Under the pieces are notes generated by a model, which saw only the letters and a list, made by a program, of their open reading frames with translations, was not told where the DNA came from and ran no database searches. A program made the translations under genes and the position numbers. Shown in pieces: positions 18,436 to 31,674 of a stretch of DNA of 64,000 nucleotides (its first letter is position 1; each line of letters begins with the position of its first letter). The stretch covers positions 56,909,596 through 56,973,595 of the forward strand of contig CM073889.1 of NCBI GenBank assembly GCA_037176705.1. The letters are read 5' to 3'. The stretch comes from Molossus alvarezi (taxonomy: Eukaryota; Chordata; Mammalia; Chiroptera; Molossidae).

Positions 18436-19987
18436 ATCTTCTTCTTGAATTTTTGAAATAGTTTGAGGAGAATGGGTGTTCGTTCTTTTTTGAATGTTCG
18501 GTAAAACTCCCCCATGAAGCCATCCGGGCCTGGACTTTTGTTTGCTGGGAGAGTCTTGATTACCTCTTCAATTTCCTTAGTTGTTACTGGTCTGTTCAAG
18601 TTTTCTATCTCTTCCCAGTCCAGTTTTGGGGGACTGTGTTTATCTAGAAATTTGTCCATTTTGCTTAGATTGTCCAATTTGTTGCTGTATAATTGTTCAT
18701 AGTAGTTGTTAATGATCTTCTGTATTTTTGTGGTATCAGTTGTGATTTGTGTATTTCATTTTTGATTTTGTGTATTTGGGTTCTCTCTCTTTGTTTCTTG
18801 GTGAGTCTAACTAAGCGTCCATCAATCTTGTTTATCTTTTCGAAAAACCCGCTCTTTGTTTCATTGATCCTTTGAATTGTTTTTTTTTTTTTTTTGGTCT
18901 CTATGTCATTTATTTTTGCTCTGATCTTTACTTTTGCCTTCCTTTTACTTGCTCCTGGGTTTTATTTTTGTTTGCTTTAATTCTTTAAGTTGTGAGGTTA
19001 GACAATTAGAAATTTTTCTTGTATCTTGAGGTAGGCCTGTAGTGCTATGAACTTCCCTCTCAGAACTGCTTTCACTGCATCCCATAGACTTTGTGTTGTT
19101 GTGTGTTCATTTTCATTGGTTTTCAGGAAGTTTTTAATTTCTTCCTTGATGTCCGTGGTAACCCATTTATTGTTTAATAACATACTATTTAGCTTCCATG
19201 TGTTCAAATGTCTTCGCATGTTCTTGTTGCAGTTGATTTCTAGTTTCATGCTATTGTGATCTGAGAAGATGCTTGATATAATTTCAATCTTCTTGAACTT
19301 GTAGTGATTTAGTTTTTGTCCTATCATGTGGTCTATGTTTGAGAATGTTTTTTGTGAATTTGAGAAGAATGTGAATTCTGTAGTTTTGGGTTGTAATTCT
19401 CTGTAGATATCTATTAAATCCATTTGGTCTAGTGCTTCATTTAATGTCTCTGTTTTCTTGCTAGTTTTTTTGTCTAGAGGATCTATCCAGTGGTGTCAAT
19501 GGGGTGTTGAAGCTTCCTTCTATGATTGTATTGCTATTGATTTCTCCTTTGAAGTCTTCCAGAAGTTTTTAAATATATTTTGTTGCTTCTATATTGGGTG
19601 CATATATGTTTATCAAGGTTATATCTTTCTGTTGGATAGATCCTTCAATATTATGTAGTGGCCTTCTTTGTCTGTAATTATGACTTTCATTTTGAAATCT
19701 ATTTTATCAGATATGAGTATTGCTACCTCAGCATATTTTTGCTTTTAGTTTGCTTACAAGATTTTTTTCTATCCCTTCACTTTCAACCTAAGTGAGTCTT
19801 TTGTTGTGAGGTGGGTTTCCTGTAAACCACATATAGATGAGTCATGCTTTCTTATCCAATCAGCTATTCTGTGTCTTTTTATCAGAGCATTCAGTCCATT
19901 TACATTTAAGGTGATTTTTGATATGTGCTTATTTATTTCCATTTTTGTTTAGTTTGGTTATATTTTTCTTCCTATTTCTTCTACTAA

Positions 19988-20892
19988 TTACAGCAGTCCT
20001 TTTAACATTTCTTGCAGTGCTGGTTTGGTTCTAATGTATTCCCTTAGCCTTTTTTTTTTTTTTTTTTTTTGTCTGGGAAGCTATTTGACTTTCTATTTTG
20101 AATGACTGCCTTGCTGGGTGAGTAGTGTTGGATTCAGATTCTTGTTTTTCATGACCTTGATTACTTCATGCCATTCCTTTCTGGCCTGTAGTGTTTCTTT
20201 AGAGAAGTCAGCTGATAGCCTTATGGTGGTTCCTTTATAGGTAACCTGTTGCTTATTTCTTGCTGCTTTTAGGATTCTCTCTTTGTCTTTAATATTTGCC
20301 ATTTTGATTACTATGTGTCTTGGTGTGTGCCTGTTTGGGTTCTTCTTACTTGGGGCTCTCTCTGCTTCTTGACTTGAATGCCTTCTTCCTTCTCCAAATT
20401 AGGGACGTTTTCTGTCACTATTTCTTTAAATATATTCTCTAACCCTTGCTCATTTTCATCTTTTTCGGGGACTCCTATGATGCGAATATTGTTATGTTTC
20501 CTTGTCCCACAGTTCTCTTAAGCTGTCTTCCTGTTTTTTAATCATTTTTTCCTTTTAGTTTTCTGATTGGTTGATTTTTTTTTACCCTGTCTTCTAATTC
20601 ACTGATCTGGTTTTTTGCTTCCTCTACTCTGTTGTTTAAACCTTCGAATGTGTTCTTTATTTTTGATATGTCATTCTTGATTTTTTCTTGATGTTTTTTA
20701 TTTTCCAATTGCTTAATTTTCAACATCTCTATGTTTATACTCATGCTGTTGAGGTTCCTCAAGATCATGGCTCTGAATTCCAGCTCTGTTAACTTGCCTA
20801 ACTGATCCATATTTATCTCATCTTCAGTAGAGGTTTCTTGTGTTTTTTTTTAAATTTTTTTTTATTTAGCTTTTGTTTCTGTGTTTCACCAT
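19988..20892 (-). pseudogene. L1 ORF1 pseudogene (L1-A)
   Basis: Starts MVKHRN-like at 20892. Retains a coiled-coil segment (FRAMILRNLNSM...NRVEEAKNQISELEDRV, about 20780-20570) and the C-terminal RNA-binding part (KDKERILKAARNKQQ, LSADFSKETLQARKEWHEV at 20302-20093). Frames are broken between them. Such proteins normally coat L1 RNA; this copy cannot make one. Confidence 0.85.
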
Positions 20893-21879
20893 TTTAGCTA
20901 TCACAGTGGGCTTTGAAGCCTGCCCAATTTTCCCTGTGTGTGTTGGTGTTCTGCTGTTTGTGTCTCCCTCTCCTGGTCTGGATGAGTGAGGGAGGGCCCA
21001 CTTTAAACACCACTGTCAAGTATTTCTTTCCTGGTTAGAGTTGCTAGCCCAGGAATGATAGTTATTCTCTAGCTTTTTGCCTGAAGGCTATTAGCAGTGA
21101 TTACTTGATGAGTTTTGGGTTGTCAGTTGAATGAAAAACTCCCTCAAGTGCTGAGCATAAGGGGATTTCCCGAGAGTGAGAGGGTGCGACATATGCTGGT
21201 TGTTAGTGAGTCTCAATTAGCATTTCAATGGCTCACAGGGTGGGGTTGAATCTCCGAGGGAGGGGCTGCTGTCTCTCCAGAGCCCTGAGAAGGAGCAAGA
21301 TGGTCACCGTCTTGCGTGGCTTAAACTCAGCAAAATTTCTGAGCCCCCTCCAAATTCTGAGTGTCCCCACACAGTTCCAGTCCAGTCTGCCCTCCCTCTG
21401 CCGGAACCCAAGGTGAGTGGCTGTGGCTATTTTAGCGTCTGTCTAGGCTGTGTGCTGTAGAACCACTTGGAAGTTTAACCTGAGGGTGCTGTTCTCAGCT
21501 AAGGCCACTGCTGTCTGTGGGCTTCCAGCCCCCCTCTCACGCCTCTGCAATCCTACCAGGATCGAGTCAGTGTACCTGGTTATATGATTTTCGCAAGATG
21601 CTTTTCTGTTGGTTTTTCCCATCCATTTGTCTGTGTTTTTGTTGTAATTCTAGTTTGGTCTTGGGAGATGGTCTGTGTAGCTTCCATTCACTCTGCCACC
21701 ATTTTGGAATTTCATGAAATAGGTACTTTTAAAACAACTTTAGGAATTTAAATTACAGATACAATGAAACCCCCCATGTGGCTCTCCCTCCCTAATTCTG
21801 TTCCCTGACCCCACAGCACCCAATCACTATCCCACTATCTTTAATTTTGTATTTATGAATGTAGCAAATAGACATATAT

Positions 21880-22140
21880 TTGTGAACAATGTGTAGTACT
21901 GTCTTGTTTGCTTTAAGTTAATCAAGTGGAAGTATGCTGATCCTTTTTTTTTCACAACTTGCTTTTTTCATTCAATTTTATTTGGGACACTTATCTGTGT
22001 TGAGACTTCTAGCTACTGTATAGTATTCTGTTGTATAAACAGCATAATTTACTTGTCAATTTTGTCAGGTTGTTTCCAAACTGTGAAAGCAGACAATGTT
22101 CTGACCCACATCCTTGTGTCTGACTTTTGGTTTACTTGTG
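21880..22140 (-). repeat. Old L1 3'-end relic (probable)
   Basis: Contains phrases common in old mammalian L1 3' segments read in reverse, such as 'gtatagtattctgttgtata' and 'ttgtcaggttgtttccaaac'. Strongly diverged; subfamily not assignable. Confidence 0.45.
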
Positions 22141-22194
22141 CTTGAGGAAGAGCTCTTTCAACTAAATGCGAGGGTACTAGCATAGACTAGGGCA

Positions 22195-22728
22195 TTCACA
22201 CTGGGATAAATGTTCTGCAGGAAGTTCTGAGATCCTCCCAAGGGGTTGTGAAGTCAAAGCTATTTTCATACTCACTCTTTATCATTATTATTAATTATTA
22301 TTATTATTTGAAAGAGAGAGAGAGAGAGAGATTTATATGAGAAACATCGATTGGTTGCCTCCTGTACACGCCCCAACTAGAAGTTAAACCCATAATTTTG
22401 GTATGTGCCCTGACTGGGAATTGAACCCCCACCCTTTGGTTCATGAGATGATGCTCCAACCAACTGAGTCACTCAGCCAGGTCTATTGTCTTATTGTCTC
22501 ATGAGTGCATAGTGAAATTTTTCTAGATCTGATGAATGATGTCATCATAGCTCTGATCGCCAACAAAATATGTGCTTTAATTTTAATTAGAATTACATTT
22601 TGAGCATTTAATTTAGAATATTGTAAATGTTGATTAACAAAACTCCCATCCACAAAAACTCTTTGGGGTCCTACATAATCTTTCAGGGTGTTAAGGGGTC
22701 CCGTGACCAAAAGGTTTAGGACTGCAAC
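22195..22728 (-). repeat. Old hAT-type DNA transposon relic, split by a SINE
   Basis: Left part has 'gagatcctcccaaggggttg' and 'gtcaaagctattttcatact'. Right part has 'atgatgtcatcatagctctg', 'ctctttggggtcctacataa' and 'gggtcccgtgaccaaaaggt'. These follow the order of an old mammalian hAT MITE recalled from memory; name and orientation not certain. Confidence 0.5.
22285..22486 (-). repeat. Bat tRNA-derived SINE (VES-like) inside the hAT relic
   Basis: TTA-rich tail, a GA run at about 22312-22331, 'gagaaacatcgattggttgc', 'ccctgactgggaattgaacc', ending 'accaactgagtcactcagcc'. It separates the two halves of the hAT relic. Confidence 0.88.
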
Positions 22729-23965
22729 AGAGAGACCCATCATTGAGATCTACAAAACTAGAGCACAGGAGGGACCATGTATCAGGGCAGTGAGAGCTAT
22801 GGGGCTCTCACCTCCTCTCCCAGTTTACTTCTTGGGATGCTGATAAGAAAGTGATTTCAAATCACAGATGGAAACAAACCCTGGTTATGTTGACTGCTCC
22901 TGCCACAGTGGACCCTCAGAGGACAGCTTGTGTTCTGGGAACCATGTTATTTGGACACACTCCTTTAATTTTTGGTAATTTTAGAACAAGTACAACCTGC
23001 CCCGCGTGATCCTTGGGGGTTGCTAATGGTGTGTCATAGATTTGATTTCTTTTATTCCATCCCAGTTTAGGGAAACTGAGCATCTGAAAAGGGAATCTTT
23101 TTTTAGGCTGGGAATGACAGTGGAGGCAGAGAAAGATAAGAAGTCAAAGAGCTTGGTACTAGACAGACTCTGCCTCTAAGAGTGATGTTGGGTGAGTCAT
23201 CTTACCCTCCAGTCTCAGTTTCAGACACAGAAGAAGTACAAAGATATAAAGAACTTTATTCCCTGAACAATTTTAGAATAATGATCGACATGGTGCCCAT
23301 CACTGTGTAGATTTTGTTTATTTCCCTCAAATAGACTATTGTCCTGCACAACCAAATTGCAACCACCCAAATTGGGAAAGTCACCCTGATAGGACAGCAC
23401 AGTCTGATTTCCAATTGTCCCAACAATGTTGTTTATAGAAAAAAAATCCTGTTCAAGACCACACACTGCCTTGAGTTTTCCTGCCTTTGAGTTTCCTTGA
23501 ATCTGGAACATTTTTTACTCTTTTGTTGATTTTCATGACTTGGATGCCTTTGACATTACATGCCAGTTAATTTATAGGGTAAATGTTGCCTCTACTGATT
23601 AGATTTAGGTGATGTGTTTTCAGGACAGATATCACAGAAATAATACTGTGTTCTCCTCACTGCACCCGAGTAGGACCCAAGATGTCACCTTGTCTCACTG
23701 TGGGTGTTAACTCTCATCACTTGAGATGAAAGGAAACATCAGCCAAGCTTCATTATAGAGTCACTCTTTTTCCTTTTCTAAGCAATGTGCCTGGGAGGGG
23801 GTACTTTGAGCCTATGTATACACCCTATTCTTCACCCATCTCTCACCTGCTAGTGTTAATGTCTTTGAGTCATGCCAGAAACAATTATGGCTGATCTTGT
23901 TGCCACACAAGGACTTTCCAATTGTACTATTTCTTCCTTCCAAACTTACAGGTTGGCTTCCACTG
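22729..23965. other. Intergenic, no recognised feature
   Basis: About 1.2 kb of apparently unique or very old sequence between the hAT relic and the polypyrimidine tract. No coding signal. Confidence 0.45.
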
Positions 23966-24020
23966 TAAGAAAGAGCTTTCCTTCCCTTCCTTTTCCTTTC
24001 CCTTTCCCTTTTCCCTTTCT

Positions 24021-24096
<76 letters not shown>

Positions 24097-24125
24097 TCCC
24101 TCCCTCCCTCCCTCCCTCCCTCCCC

Positions 24126-24203
<78 letters not shown>

Positions 24204-24318
24204 CCTCCCTCCCTCCCTCCCTCCCTCCCTTCCTTCCTTCCTTCCTTCCTTCCTTCCTTCCTTCCTTCCTTCCTTCCTTCCTTCCTCCCTCCCTCCCTCC
24301 CTCCCTCCCTCCCTCCCT
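23966..24318 (+). repeat. 350-bp polypyrimidine tract: TTTC, TCCC, TC and TTCC blocks
   Basis: Uninterrupted C/T strand. Block order: TTTCC-like, TTTC (24019-24096), CCCT (24097-24123), TC (24124-24142), TTTC (24143-24199), CCCT (24202-24228), TTCC (24229-24284), CCCT (24285-24318). The L1-B A-tail follows shortly after. Confidence 0.97.
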
Positions 24319-24369
24319 AATTTATTATACAGAGGAAAGCCAGGACACTTTTATTTTAATTTTTACCTT

Positions 24370-27300
24370 TTTTATTCAATTTTTATTAATTTATTTTTCT
24401 TACAGATGTTTCTCCTTTCCCCCCCGACACCCTCCTCCCATCACCGCCCTGACCACCCCATCAGCATTGTTGTCTATGTCCATTGGTTATGCATACATGC
24501 ATATACGTTCTTTGGGTCATCTCATCCATCCTGCCTGCCCTGCTCCTCTGAGGTTTGTCAGTCTGAACTATACTCCTTTCTATGTCTTTGTGTCTATTTA
24601 ATTCATCAGCCAGCCTTCTTCATTATATTCCACAAATAAGTGAGATCATGTGTATTTGTCTTTCTCTGATTGGCTTATTTTGCTTAGCATAATACTCTTG
24701 AGGTCCTTCTATTTTGTCTCAAAGGATAAGAGATCTTTCTTTGTTACAGCTGCATAGTATTTCATTATATATACGTACCACAGCTTTTTTTATCCATTTA
24801 TTTATTGCTAGATGCTTAGGCTGTTTCCAGATCTTAGAGATTGTAAATAGTGCTGCTATGAACATAGGGGTGCATATATTCTTTCTGATTGGTGTTTCAG
24901 GCTTCTTAGGGTATATTCCTAGGAGTGGGATCACTGTGTTAAATGGCAACTCAATTTTTGATTTTTGAGGAAACACCATACTGTTTTCCATAGTAGCTGA
25001 ACCAGTCTGCATTCCCACCAGCAGTGTACTAGAGTTCCCTTTTCTCCACACCCTTACCAACACTTGTTGTTTGATGGTTTGTTGATGGCAGTCATTCTGA
25101 CAGGTGTGAGGTAATACCTCATAGTAGTTTTAATTTGTATCACTTTGATGATTAGTGATGTTGAGAATTTCTTCATATGTCTTTTGGCCATTTGTATGTC
25201 CTGTTTGGAGAAGTGTCTATTTAGGTCCTCTGCTCATTTTTAAGTTGAGTTCTTTGTCTTACTTTTGTTGAATTGTAAGAGCACTTCATGTATTTTGGAA
25301 ATTACCCCTTATCTGATGTATCATTGGCAATTGTGCTCTCCCGTATAGTGGATTCCCTTTCCATTTTGATGGTGGCTTCTTTTGCTGTGCAGAAGCTTTT
25401 CAGTTTGATATAGTCCAATGTGTTCATTCTTTCCTTTGTTTCTGTTGCCTTAGATGTTGTATCAGTGAAAATTCTGCTGTGCATGATGTCTGAAATTTTG
25501 TTACCTACATTTTCTTCTACGATTTTTATGGATTTATGAGTCACATTTAAGTCTTTTATCCATTTTGAGATTATTTTTATGTATGGTATAAGTTGATGGT
25601 CTAGTTTTATTTTTTTGCATGTAGCTGTCTTATTTTCCCAACACCATTTATTAAAGATGTGGTCTATACTCCATTGTATGCTCTTGCCACCATTGTCAAA
25701 TATTAATTGAGCATAATATCTTGGGCCAATTTCTGGGTTCTATGCTGTGCTCCATTGATCTATATGCCTGTTCTTGTGCCAGTACCAGGTTGTTCTTATT
25801 ACAATGGCTTTGTAGTATAACATGATATTTGGTATTGTAATCTCACCTACTTTGTCCTTCTCTTTCAAGATTGCTGTGGCTATTCGGGGTCTTTTTTGGT
25901 TCCATATAAACTTTTGAAATATTTGTTCTAGTTCTGTAAAATATGTCGTTGGTATTTTGATGGGGATTGCATTGAATCTATAGATTGCTTTGGGTAATAT
26001 GGACATTTTAATGATGTTATTTCTTCCAATCCATGAACAAGCTATGTGCTTCTACTTTTTTATATCTTTTTTAATTTCTTTTTTTTAAATGTCTGTAGTT
26101 TTCTGCAAATAGGTCCTTTACTTCTTTGTTTAACTTTATTCCTAGGTATCTTAATTTTTTTGCTGCAGTGGTAAATGGGATTGTTTTATTTAGTTTCTCT
26201 TTCTGTGAGTTCATTATTGGTGTATAAGAATGTCATCAATTTCTTGATGTTAATTTTGTATGCTGCTACCTTGTCAGATTCATTTATTAAGTCTAGTAGA
26301 TTTTTGATGGAGTCTTTAGAGTTTTCTATATACAATATCATGTCATCTGAAAATAATGACAGATTCACTTGCTCCTTTCCAATTTGGATCCCTTTTATTT
26401 TTTATTCATGTCTGACTGCTGTGGCTAAGACTTCCAGTACTGTTAAATAAGAGTAACAAAAGTGGGCATCCATGTCTTGTTCCTGTTCTTTAGAAAAATG
26501 CTTTTAGTTTTTGCCCAATGAGTGTGATGTTGGCTGTAGGTTTTTCATATATGACTTTTATTATATCGAGATATGATCCCTTTATTTCCATGTTGCTGAG
26601 TGTTTTTATTAGAAATGGGTGCTGGATTTTTTAAAATGGTTTTTCAGCGTCTATTGATACGATCATGTGGGTTTTATCTTTCATTTTGTTTGTGTGGTGT
26701 GTCACATTTATTGATTTGCAAATATTGTACCAGCCTTGCATCCCTCGGATGAATCCCACTTGGTCATGGTGAATAATTTTTTGATGTATTGCTGGATCTG
26801 ATGTGCTAGTATTTTGTTCAGGATTTTGGTGTCTATGTTCATCAGGAGGCATGTAGTTTTTCTTCTTTGTAGTGTCTTCATCTGTTTTTGAAATTAAAAT
26901 TATGCTGGCCACATAAAATGAATTTGGAAGTCTTCCTTCTTATTGAATATTTTAGAATAGTTTGAGGAGAATGGGTGTTAAATCTTCTTTGAATGTTTGG
27001 TAAAACTCCCCTGTGAAACTGTCTGAGCCTGGGCTTTTGTTTGCTGGAGAGTCTTGATTACATCTTCAATGTCCTTAGTTGTGATTAGTCTGTTAGTTTT
27101 CTATTTCTTCCCATTTTAGTTTCGGGAGACTATGTGTATCTAGATATTTATCCATTTCGCTTAGATTGTCCAGATATAATTGTTCATAGTATTTGTTAAT
27201 GATCCCTTGTATTTCTGTGGTGTCAGTTGTTTCTTGTCCTCTTTTATTTCTGATTTTGTGTATTTGGGTTTTCTCTTTTTGTTTCTTGATGAGTCTAGCT

Positions 27301-28564
27301 AAGGGTCCATCAACCTTTTTTTTTTTTTTTAAAAAAAAAACAGCTCTTTGTTTCATTGATCTTTTTAACTGTTTTTAGTCTCTTTGTTGTTTATTTCTCC
27401 TCTGACCTTTACTTCTACTTGCTCTGAGGTGTTCTTTTTGTTTACTTTCTAATTCTTTAAGTTGTAGGGTTAGAAAGTCCATTAGAAAACTTTCTTGTAT
27501 CTTGAAGTAGGTCTGTTGTGCTATGAACTTCCCTCTCAGGACTGTTTTTACTGTGTCCCATAGATTTTGTATTGTGTGCTCATTTTCATTGGTTTCCCGG
27601 AAGTTTTTAATTTCTTCCTTGATCTCTTTGGTAACCCATTCATTGTTTAATATCATGCTATATAGCCTCAATATGTTCAAATATCTTTGCATGTTTTTGT
27701 TGTAATCGATTTTTAGTTTCATGCCATTATGATCTGAGAAGATGCTTGATATGATTTTAATCTTCTTGAACTTGTAGAGACTTAGTTTGTGTCCTAACAT
27801 GTGATCTGTCTTTGAGAATGTCCCATATGCACTTGAGAAGAAAGTGAATTTTGCAATTTTGGGGTGTAATTCTCTGTAGATATCTATTAAATCCATTTGA
27901 TCTAGTGTGTCATTGAGAGTTTCTGTTTCCTTGCTAATTTTTTGTCTAGAGGATCTATCCAGTGATGTTAGCAGGGTATTGAAGTCCCCCGCTATGATTG
28001 TGTAGCTGTAGATTTCTCCTTTGAAGTCCTCCAGAAGATTTTTAATATATTTTGGTGTTTCTATGTTAGGTACATATATGTTCATTATTGTTATATCTTC
28101 CTGTTGCATAGATTCTTTCAATATTATTTAGTGGCCTTTCTTGTCTCTAGTCATAGCCTTTATTTTGCAATCTATTTGATCAGATATGAGTATTGCTACC
28201 CCAGCTTCTGTTTTTCCTTTCTATGTGCTTGTAAGATATTTTTTTTATTTCTTCACTTTCAACCTATGTGACTCTTTTGTTGTGAGGTGGGTGTTTTGTA
28301 AACAACATATATATGCATCATGCTTTCTTACCCAAGTAGCTACTCTGGTTTTTTTTTTTATGATCAGAGCATTCAATCCATTTACATTTAAAGTTATAAT
28401 TTATATGTACTTATTTATTGCCATTTTTGTTTAGTGTGCTCGTATTTTTCTTCCTATTCTGCTAATTACAGCAGTCCTCTTAACATTTCTTGCAGTGCAG
28501 GTTTGGTGCTAATATATTCTTTTAGACTTTTTTGTCTGGGAAGGTCTTTATTTCACGTTCTATT
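24370..28564 (-). mobile_element. LINE-1 copy L1-B (3' half of an interrupted L1)
   Basis: Minus-strand L1 from an A-rich 3' end near 24370 through ORF2 (start codon complement at 28422-28424) into the end of ORF1 at 28564. The homology stops at the ORF1 position where L1-E resumes at 35573. L1-B and L1-E are therefore read as halves of one element. ORF2 retains fragments ([15 protein letters not shown] at 26368-26186; 248-residue endonuclease-region frame at 28121-27375) but is broken. Confidence 0.88.
24590..28424 (-). pseudogene. L1 ORF2 pseudogene (L1-B)
   Basis: Endonuclease-domain frame [20 protein letters not shown]...[17 protein letters not shown] (28121-27375) with '[15 protein letters not shown]'. 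The RT region is frameshifted, and the catalytic motif reads FSDD rather than FADD. C-terminal fragment DEWIKKLWYIYN-type sequence is degraded. Confidence 0.85.
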
Positions 28565-28594
28565 CTTTTTCTCATTACAGTTAACTCATTTTTA

Positions 28595-30068
28595 TCTTTA
28601 TTTTTCAATTTAATTAATCAATTTATATTTGTTACAGATGTTTCTCCCCTTTTCCCCACTTATTCCACCTTCTCCCTCTCTTCCCACCCTGTCCCCAGCA
28701 TTGCTGTCAATGTCCATTGTTCATGTACACATGCATATAAGTTCTGTGCTTTATCTCTCCCCCACCATCACCTGTTCTGGGGATTGTCACTCTGTACTCC
28801 ACTTCCACGTTTCTGGGATTACCCCATTCCTCAGACTGTTATATTCATTATATTCCACAAATAAGTGAGATCATATGATACTTGTCTTTCTCTGTTTGGC
28901 TTGTTTTGCTTAGGATGATATTTTCCAGGTCCCTCCATGCCATCTCAAAGGATAAGAAATCTTTCTTTCTTACAGCTGCATAGTGCTCCATATTGTATAT
29001 GTACCAGAGCTTTTTTATCCATTCATCTACTGATGGACACTTGGGCTGTTTCCAGATCTTAGCTATTGTAAATAGTGCTGCTACAAACACGGGGGTACAT
29101 ATATTCATTCTGATTGGTGTTTCAGGCTTCTTAGGGTATATTCCTAGAAGTGAAATCACTGGGTCAAATGGAAGATTAAGTTTTAATTTTTTGAGGTAAC
29201 ACCATATTGTTTTCCATGCTGGTTGCACCAGTCCGCATTCCCACCAGAAGTGTACTAGAGTCCCTTTTCTCCACACCCTTGCCAACACTTGTTGTTTGAT
29301 GATTTGTTGATGGCGGCCATTCTGACAGGTGTGAGATGATACCTCATTGTTGTTTTAATTTGAATCTCTCTGATGATTAGTGATGTTGTGCATTTCTTCA
29401 TATGTCTCTTGGCCATTTGCATGTCCTGTTTGGAGAGTTGTCTATTTAGCACCTCTGCCCATTTTGTAATTGGGTTCTTTGTCTTCCTTTTGTTGAGTTG
29501 TATGGGCATTCTATATATATTGGAAATTAACCGCTTCTCTGATATATCATTGGCAATTATGCTCTCCCATACAGTGGGTTGCCTTTCCATTTTGATGATT
29601 GTATCTTTTGCTGTGCAGAATTTTGAGTTTGATGTAGTCGCATGTGTTCCTTTTCTCTTTTGTTTCTGTTGCCTTACGTGATGTATCAGTGAAAATTCTG
29701 CTGAGTATGATGTCTGAAATTTAGTTGCCTACAGTTTCTTCTAGGATTTTTATGGATTCATGAGGAACATTTAAGTCTTTTACCATTTTGAGTTTATTCT
29801 TGTGTATGGTATAAGTTGATGGTCTGGTTTTATTTATTTTTTTTATGTAGCGGTCCAATTTTCCAAAAACCATTTATTAAAGAGGCTGTCATTACTCCAC
29901 TGTATGCTCTTGCCACCTTTTTCAAATATTAATTGAGCATATTGCCTTGGCTCCATTTCTGCATTTCTGTTCTGTTCCACTGGTCTGTATGCCTGTTCTT
30001 GTGCCAGTACCAGGCAGTTTTGATTAGAGTGGCTTTGTAGTATAACCTGAAATCTAATAATGCAATGC
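28595..30068 (-). mobile_element. LINE-1 copy L1-C, 5'-truncated
   Basis: Minus-strand L1 with 3' end near 28595 and homology stopping near 30068 within ORF2. Only the C-terminal third and 3' UTR are present, including [22 protein letters not shown] (29288 downward) and WIKKLWYIYNMEHYAAV. It abuts the A-tail region of L1-D in the same orientation. Confidence 0.88.
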
Positions 30069-31674
30069 CTCCTACTTTTTTTTTGTAATTAAGATATGTA
30101 TTTATTTTAAACATAAACATTTTAAACACATGTATATGAATTTTTTTATTAACTAATTTTTGTTTCCAATGTTTCTCCTTTCCCCCCCACTGATTCCCCC
30201 CTTTCCCTCCCTCCCCGCCCTGTCCCCAGATTGTTGTCCATGTCTACTGTTCATGCATACATGTATATAAGTTCTGTGGTTTATCTCTCGCCCACCAAAC
30301 CCTCTTCTGGGGATTATCAGTCTGTACCCCACCTCCATGTCTCTGGGACTACCCCATTCCTCAGATTGTTATGTTCATTATATTCCACAAATAAGTGAGA
30401 TCATATAATACTTGTCCTTCTCTGTTTGGCTTGCCTCACTCAGGATGATACTCTCTAGGTCTCTCCATGTTGTCTCAAAGGACAAGATATCTTTCTTACA
30501 GCTGTGTAGTACTCCATTGTGTATATGTACCAGGGCTTTTTTATCCATTCATCTACTGATGGACACTTGGGCTGTTTCCAGATCTTAGCTATTGTAAATA
30601 GTGCTGCTACAAACATGGGGGTACATATATTCTTCCTGTTTGGTGTTTCAGACTTCTTAGGGTATATTCCTAGAAGTGGGATCACTGGGTCAAATGGAAG
30701 TTCAATTTTAAATTTTTTGAGGTAATACCGTATTGTTTTCTATAGTGGCTGTACCAGTCTGCATTCCCACTAGCAGTGTACTAGAGTCCCCTTTTCTCCA
30801 TACCCTTGCCAACACTTGTTGTTTGATGATTTGTTGATGGCGGCTGTTCTGACAGGTGTGAGATGATACCTCATTGTTGTTTTAATTTGCATCTCTCTGA
30901 TGATTAGTGATGATGAGCATTTCTTCATATGTCTCTCAACCATTTGTATCTCCTGTTTGGAGAGGTGTCTACTTAATTTCTCCACCCATTTTTTTTTAAT
31001 TGGGTTATTTGTCTTCCTTTTGTGGAGTTGTATGAGCACTCTATATATATTGGAAATTAACCTCTTATCTGATATATCATTGTCAATTATGCTCTCCCAT
31101 ACAGTGGATAGACTTTCCATTTTGATGATTGTAACTTTCGTTGTGCAGAAGCTTTTGAGTTTGATGTAGTCCCATGTGTTCATTTTCTCCTTTGTTTCTA
31201 TTGCCGTAGGAGATGTATCAGTGAAAATTCTGCTGTGTATGATGTCTGAAATTTAGTTGCCTACAGTTTCTTCTAGGATTTTTATGGATTCATGAGTCAC
31301 ATTTAAGTCTTTTATCCATTTGGAGTTTATTCTTTTGTACGGTGTAAGTTGATGGTCTAGTTTAATTTTTCTGCATGTAGCTGTCCAATTTTCCCAGCAC
31401 CATTTATTAAAGAGTCTTTCCTTACTCCACTGTATGCTCTTGCCACCTTTGTCAATTATTAATTGAGCATATTGCCTTTGGTCCATTTCTGTGTTCTTTG
31501 TTCTGTTCCACTGGTCTATATGCCTGTTTTTGTGCCAGTACCAGGCTGTTTTGATTATGGTGGCTTTGTAGTATAACCTGAAATCTGGTAAGTTTCACTT
31601 CCTCCTTTCCAGTTTGGATGCCTTTTATTTTTTCTTCCTGTCTGATTGCTGTGGCTAAGACTTCCAGTACTATG

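Larger units (their letters stand above)
15790..19942 (-). pseudogene. L1 ORF2 pseudogene (L1-A): endonuclease-RT
   Basis: Recognisable parts: endonuclease start near 19942; '[14 protein letters not shown]' near 19250; RT fragment [16 protein letters not shown] (18560-18500); RT core [20 protein letters not shown] with FSDD in place of the catalytic FADD (17895-17494); C-terminal fragments to about 15790. Split by a SINE and many frameshifts. Confidence 0.88.
15557..21710 (-). mobile_element. LINE-1 copy L1-A, near full length
   Basis: Minus-strand L1. The 5' end at 21710 coincides with the 5' end of two other copies (35570, 37472), each reading ATTCCAAAATGG on the minus strand. Order on the minus strand: 5' UTR (21710-20893), ORF1 relic (20892-19988), ORF2 relic (19942 to about 15790), short 3' UTR and A-rich end at 15557. 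Interrupted by a VES SINE at 18182-18435 and a microsatellite at 16457-16519. ORFs contain many stops and frameshifts. No clear target-site duplication was found. Confidence 0.93.

Noticed and set aside
23872..24639. 255-codon open frame rich in Phe, Leu, Ser and Pro
   Set aside because: It is created by the TTTC/CCCT microsatellite, which is open in several frames; no homology or start context.
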